NCBI GenBank assembly: GCA_020466095.1
Contig: CM035809.1
Location: forward strand, 22,331,442-22,395,441
Direction: 5' to 3'
Length of the DNA: 64,000 nucleotides
Source of the DNA: Chlorops oryzae
Lineage: Eukaryota > Arthropoda > Insecta > Diptera > Chloropidae
Position numbers and translations under genes: made by a program. This document shows, piece after piece, positions 61,001-64,000 of the stretch. The stretch's first letter is position 1, and every line of letters starts with the position of its first letter. Under the pieces are notes generated by a model. It did not search any database, was not told the origin of the DNA, and saw only the letters and a program-made list of their open reading frames with translations.

Positions 61001-63555
61001 TTTAACTGTCTCAAAATGACATTTCCTACAGGGTTTTTGAAATTTTTTTTTTCTAAATGGTTCTTCAGATCCTAAAGAAAATTCCCATGGAGAAAATTCC
61101 TGGGAAATTCCACGCTTTCCCCCTATTTGAAGCACTTTTTGCATTTTCCTTACCCGTGGAAATATGAAAATTTTATTCATGGCAAAGTGTGCTAGAGGCT
61201 CTAAAGAATGCATACTTACCGTCGAAGTTTCCAAAAAGTCTTTAGTTATCGAGAAAATCATATGCCTAAGAAATGCGGAGCTCAATTCCAAAAAATTCGT
61301 CTGGTTCACCAGGCGAACAGGAAAAACAGAAGGTGGAATCCAAAATTTCAAATGCTTATATCTCGGAAACTACTGGGAATTTTGGGGTTTTGAAAATTTT
61401 GGTTTTTTTGTTATTTTTTGAAGTTTTTTTGGAATTTTCATTTTGGCGGGAAAATAAAGCCGTTATATTTTTTTGAAATAAGTTTAGTTTTCGGGTTTAA
61501 CTGTCTCAAAATGACATTTCCTACAGGGTTTTTGGAATTTTTTTTTTCCTAAATGGTTCCTCAGATCCTAAAGGAAAATTCCAATGGAGAAAATTCCTGG
61601 AAAATTCCACGTTTTCCCCCTATTTGAAGCACTTTTGCATTTTCCTTACCCGTGGAAATATGAAAATTTTATTCATGGCAAAGTGTGCTAAGGCTCTAAA
61701 GAATGCATACTTACCGTCGAAGTTTCCAAAAAGTCTTTAGTTATCGAGAAAATCATATGCCTAAGAAATGCGGAGCTCAATTCCAAAAAATTCGTCTGGT
61801 TCACCAGGCGAACAGGAAAAACAGAAGGTGGAATCCAAAATTTCAAATGCTTATATCTCGGAAACTACTGGGAATTTTGGGGTTTTGAAAATTTTGGTTT
61901 TTTTGTAATTTTTTGAAGTTTTTTTGGAATTTTCATTTTGGCGGGAAAATAAAGCCGTTATATTTTTTTGAATTAAGTTTAGTTTTCGGGTTTAACTGTC
62001 TCAAAATGACATTTCCTACAGGGTTTTTGAAAATTTTTTTTTTAAATGGTTCCTTAGGTCCTAAAGAAAATTCCATGGAGAAAATTCCTGGAAAACCCAG
62101 TTTTCCCCTATTTGAAGCACCTTTTGCTATTTTCCTTACCCTGGAAATATTAAAATTTTTTCATTGGCAAAGTGTGCTGGAGGCTCAAAAGAAAACATAC
62201 TTACCCGAAGTTTCCAAAAAAATTTTAGTTTCGAGAAAAATATGCCCAAGAAATTTGGTTTCATTCCAAAAAATTCGTCTGGTTCACCAGGCGAACAGGA
62301 AAAACAGAAGGTGGAATCCAAAATTTCAAAGCTTATATCTCGGAAACTACTGGGAATTTTGGGGTTTTGAAAATTTTGGTTTTTTTGTAATTTTTTGAAG
62401 TTTTTTTGGAATTTTATTTTGGCGGGAAAATAAAGCCGTTATATTTTTTTGAATTAAGTAATTTTTCGGGTTTAACTGTTCAAAATGACATTTCCTAAGG
62501 GTTTTTAAATTTTTTTTTTCTTTAAATGGTTCCTTAGGTCCTAAAGAAAATTCCCTGGAGAAAATTCCTGGAAAACCCAGTTTCCCCCTATTTGGAAGCA
62601 CCTTTTTGCATTTTCCTTACCCTGGAAAATATTTAAAATTTTTTCATTGGCAAAGTGTGCTGACGGCTCTAAAGAAAACATACTTACCCGAAGTTTCCAA
62701 AAAATTTTAGTTATCGAGAAAAATCATATGCCGAAGAAATTTGGTTTCATTCCAAAAATTCGTCTGGTTCACCAGGCGAACAGGAAAAACAGAAGGTGGA
62801 ATCCAAAATTTCAAATGTTATATCTCGGAAACTACTGGGAATTTTGGGGTTTTGAAAATTTTGGTTTTTTTGTAATTTTTTGAAGTTTTTTTGGAATTTT
62901 TATTTTGGCGGGAAAATAAAGCCGTTATATTTTTTTGAATTAAGTTTAGTTTTCGGGTTTAACTGTGTCAAAATGACATTTCCTAGAGGGATTTTCAAAA
63001 TTTTTTTTTTCTTTATGGTTCCTTAGGTCCTAAAGAAAATTCCTGTGGAGAAAATTCCTGGAAAACCCTATGTTTTCCACCTATTTGGAGCACCTTTGCT
63101 ATTTTCCTTACCCATGAAAATATTTAAAATTTTTTCATTGCAAAGTGTGCTGGACGCTCAAAAGAAAACATACTTACCAACGAAGTTCTCGAAAAAAATT
63201 TCTAGCCTTCGAGAAAAGATGATGCCCGAGAAATTTGGTTTTCAGTGCAAAAATTCGTCTGATTCACCAGGCGAACAGGAAAAACAGAAGGTGGAATCCA
63301 AAATTTCAAGTCGTTATATCTCGGAAACTACTGGGAATTTTGGGGTTTTGAAAATTTTGGTTTTTTTGTAATTTTTTGAAGATTTTTTGGAATTTTTATT
63401 TTGGCGGGAAAATAAAGCCGTTATATTTTTTTGAATTAAGTACATTTATCGGGTTTAACTGTGTCAAAATGACATTTCCTAGAGGGTTTTTCAAATTTTT
63501 TTTTCCTTTATGGTTCCTTAGGTCCTAAAGAAAATTCCTGTGGAGAAAATTCTTG
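55056..63555 (+). repeat. 495-bp satellite, block 4 (variant B, plus)
   Basis: About 17 tandem units with a spacing of 494-499 bp. Units from 55.2 to 61.9 kb are variant B and almost identical. The last three (about 62.0-63.5 kb) become progressively edge-like (AAAGAAAACATACTTACC, GAAATTTGGTTT, CCTATGTTTTCC). The final full unit is nearly identical to the edge unit of block 1 in opposite orientation. The array stops at about 63555. Unit contents: TCTCGGAAACTACTGGG, GGCGGGAAAATAAAGCCG, AACTGTCTCAAAATGACATT. No real gene is inferred. Confidence 0.94.
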
Positions 63556-63897
63556 TTCAACAACATATTGAGGTACATTTATGATAAGCGCAGATGTGAT
63601 CATATCTCAGCAAACTAATTTTTGGAGTAAATTTTAAACAGTCTATTAAAATACAAAGTGATAATCGTTTTGCACAAAATAATTACCACAAAAACTCCCT
63701 CGTATCTCTGCAATCGTCTGCGGTTTGCGCACTTAGAAATGAGTAATAGAACAGTCTCATTCCGGTACTCCACATTATTAGCTAAGCGTCAATTTTTTGT
63801 ATACTCGGATCGCCTATGGAATTCATTCCCCAATCACCTTCAAATATCGAGCAATACTGTGCGATTTAAGAGCCTTCTTTTGGAATTCCTTTCCTAA
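63556..63897 (+). mobile_element. Tail of a non-LTR retrotransposon RT
   Basis: The frame 63658-63897 reads PSYLCNRLRF, then FRYSTLLAKRQFFVYSDRLW, NSFPNHLQ and ends FKSLLLEFLS. The pattern of R-x-WNS-FP-x-x-L followed by F-K-x-x-L-L is common at the very C-terminus of reverse transcriptase ORFs of non-LTR elements that lack RNase H (CR1/L2-like). Only about 80 residues remain. An in-frame stop lies upstream (63628-63630), so it is a fragment directly abutting the satellite. Confidence 0.6.
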
Positions 63898-64000
63898 ACA
63901 CATTCCTATCTCTTTCTCGGTTATCTCTTACTTTGAATCATCTTTCGCTTACTCGTTCATCGTCCCTGCTACTTCTTCACCTACTTACAACTTTGTATTC
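63898..64000. other. Probable 3' end of the LINE fragment
   Basis: Pyrimidine-rich, non-coding. It may be the 3' untranslated part of the preceding element, which continues beyond the window. Confidence 0.35.

Noticed and set aside
55056..63500. Repeated 61-122 codon frames in the satellite as a gene family
   Set aside because: Frames overlap on both strands, have no domain, and recur only because the units are nearly identical; indels break them in many units.
40780..63555. CRISPR array or other spacer-repeat immune system
   Set aside because: The units are about 495 bp with no unique spacers and the context is an animal genome; it is a satellite.

Overview
The window looks like AT-rich nuclear DNA of a higher fly (Cyclorrhapha; a tephritid-like fruit fly is my best guess, not proven). 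The evidence is short 53-55 bp introns, an insect odorant-receptor pair, a (GTCY)n dispersed repeat of the mini-me/DINE-1 kind known from dipterans, I/Jockey-type non-LTR remnants, and intergenic DNA full of small inverted-repeat elements. Protein-coding content is very low.

Layout. 0-20 kb: a tRNA-Pro(TGG) gene, a tRNA-derived SINE whose tail resembles a LINE 3' end, long AT-rich DNA with hairpins and MITEs (including a piggyBac-like one with TTAA duplications), a 5'-truncated I-type LINE, an 11-bp minisatellite and a fold-back element. 20-28.7 kb: two tandem odorant receptor genes of the Or33-like type. The upstream copy carries a one-base frameshift; the downstream copy is intact (381 aa, one 55-bp intron). 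The spacer between them is filled with a fold-back element and a Transib-like element that itself contains a hAT-like element. 28.7-40.7 kb: palindromic elements, a diverged tandem duplication carrying a TTAA MITE, a Tim13 gene (small mitochondrial import chaperone, twin CX3C motifs), a LINE RNase H remnant, and a large ATGTT microsatellite interrupted by a mini-me-like element.

40.8-63.6 kb: a complex satellite with a unit of about 495 bp, about 35 recognisable units, arranged minus / plus / degenerate / minus / degenerate / plus. Two sequence variants (A and B) each occupy one palindrome, and the outermost units at the two ends are almost identical but inverted. The two degenerate stretches look like decayed or badly resolved consensus of the same satellite, so part of this structure may be an assembly artefact. 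The last 440 bases hold the tail of a non-LTR retrotransposon reverse transcriptase.

The genes do not form a pathway. The receptor pair would act in the membrane of olfactory neurons, Tim13 in the mitochondrial intermembrane space, and the tRNA in translation. I see no clear undescribed multi-gene system. The most unusual signals are the inverted satellite, the RSS-like ends of the Transib-like element, the mosaic divergence of the receptor pair, and the SINE/LINE tail sharing.
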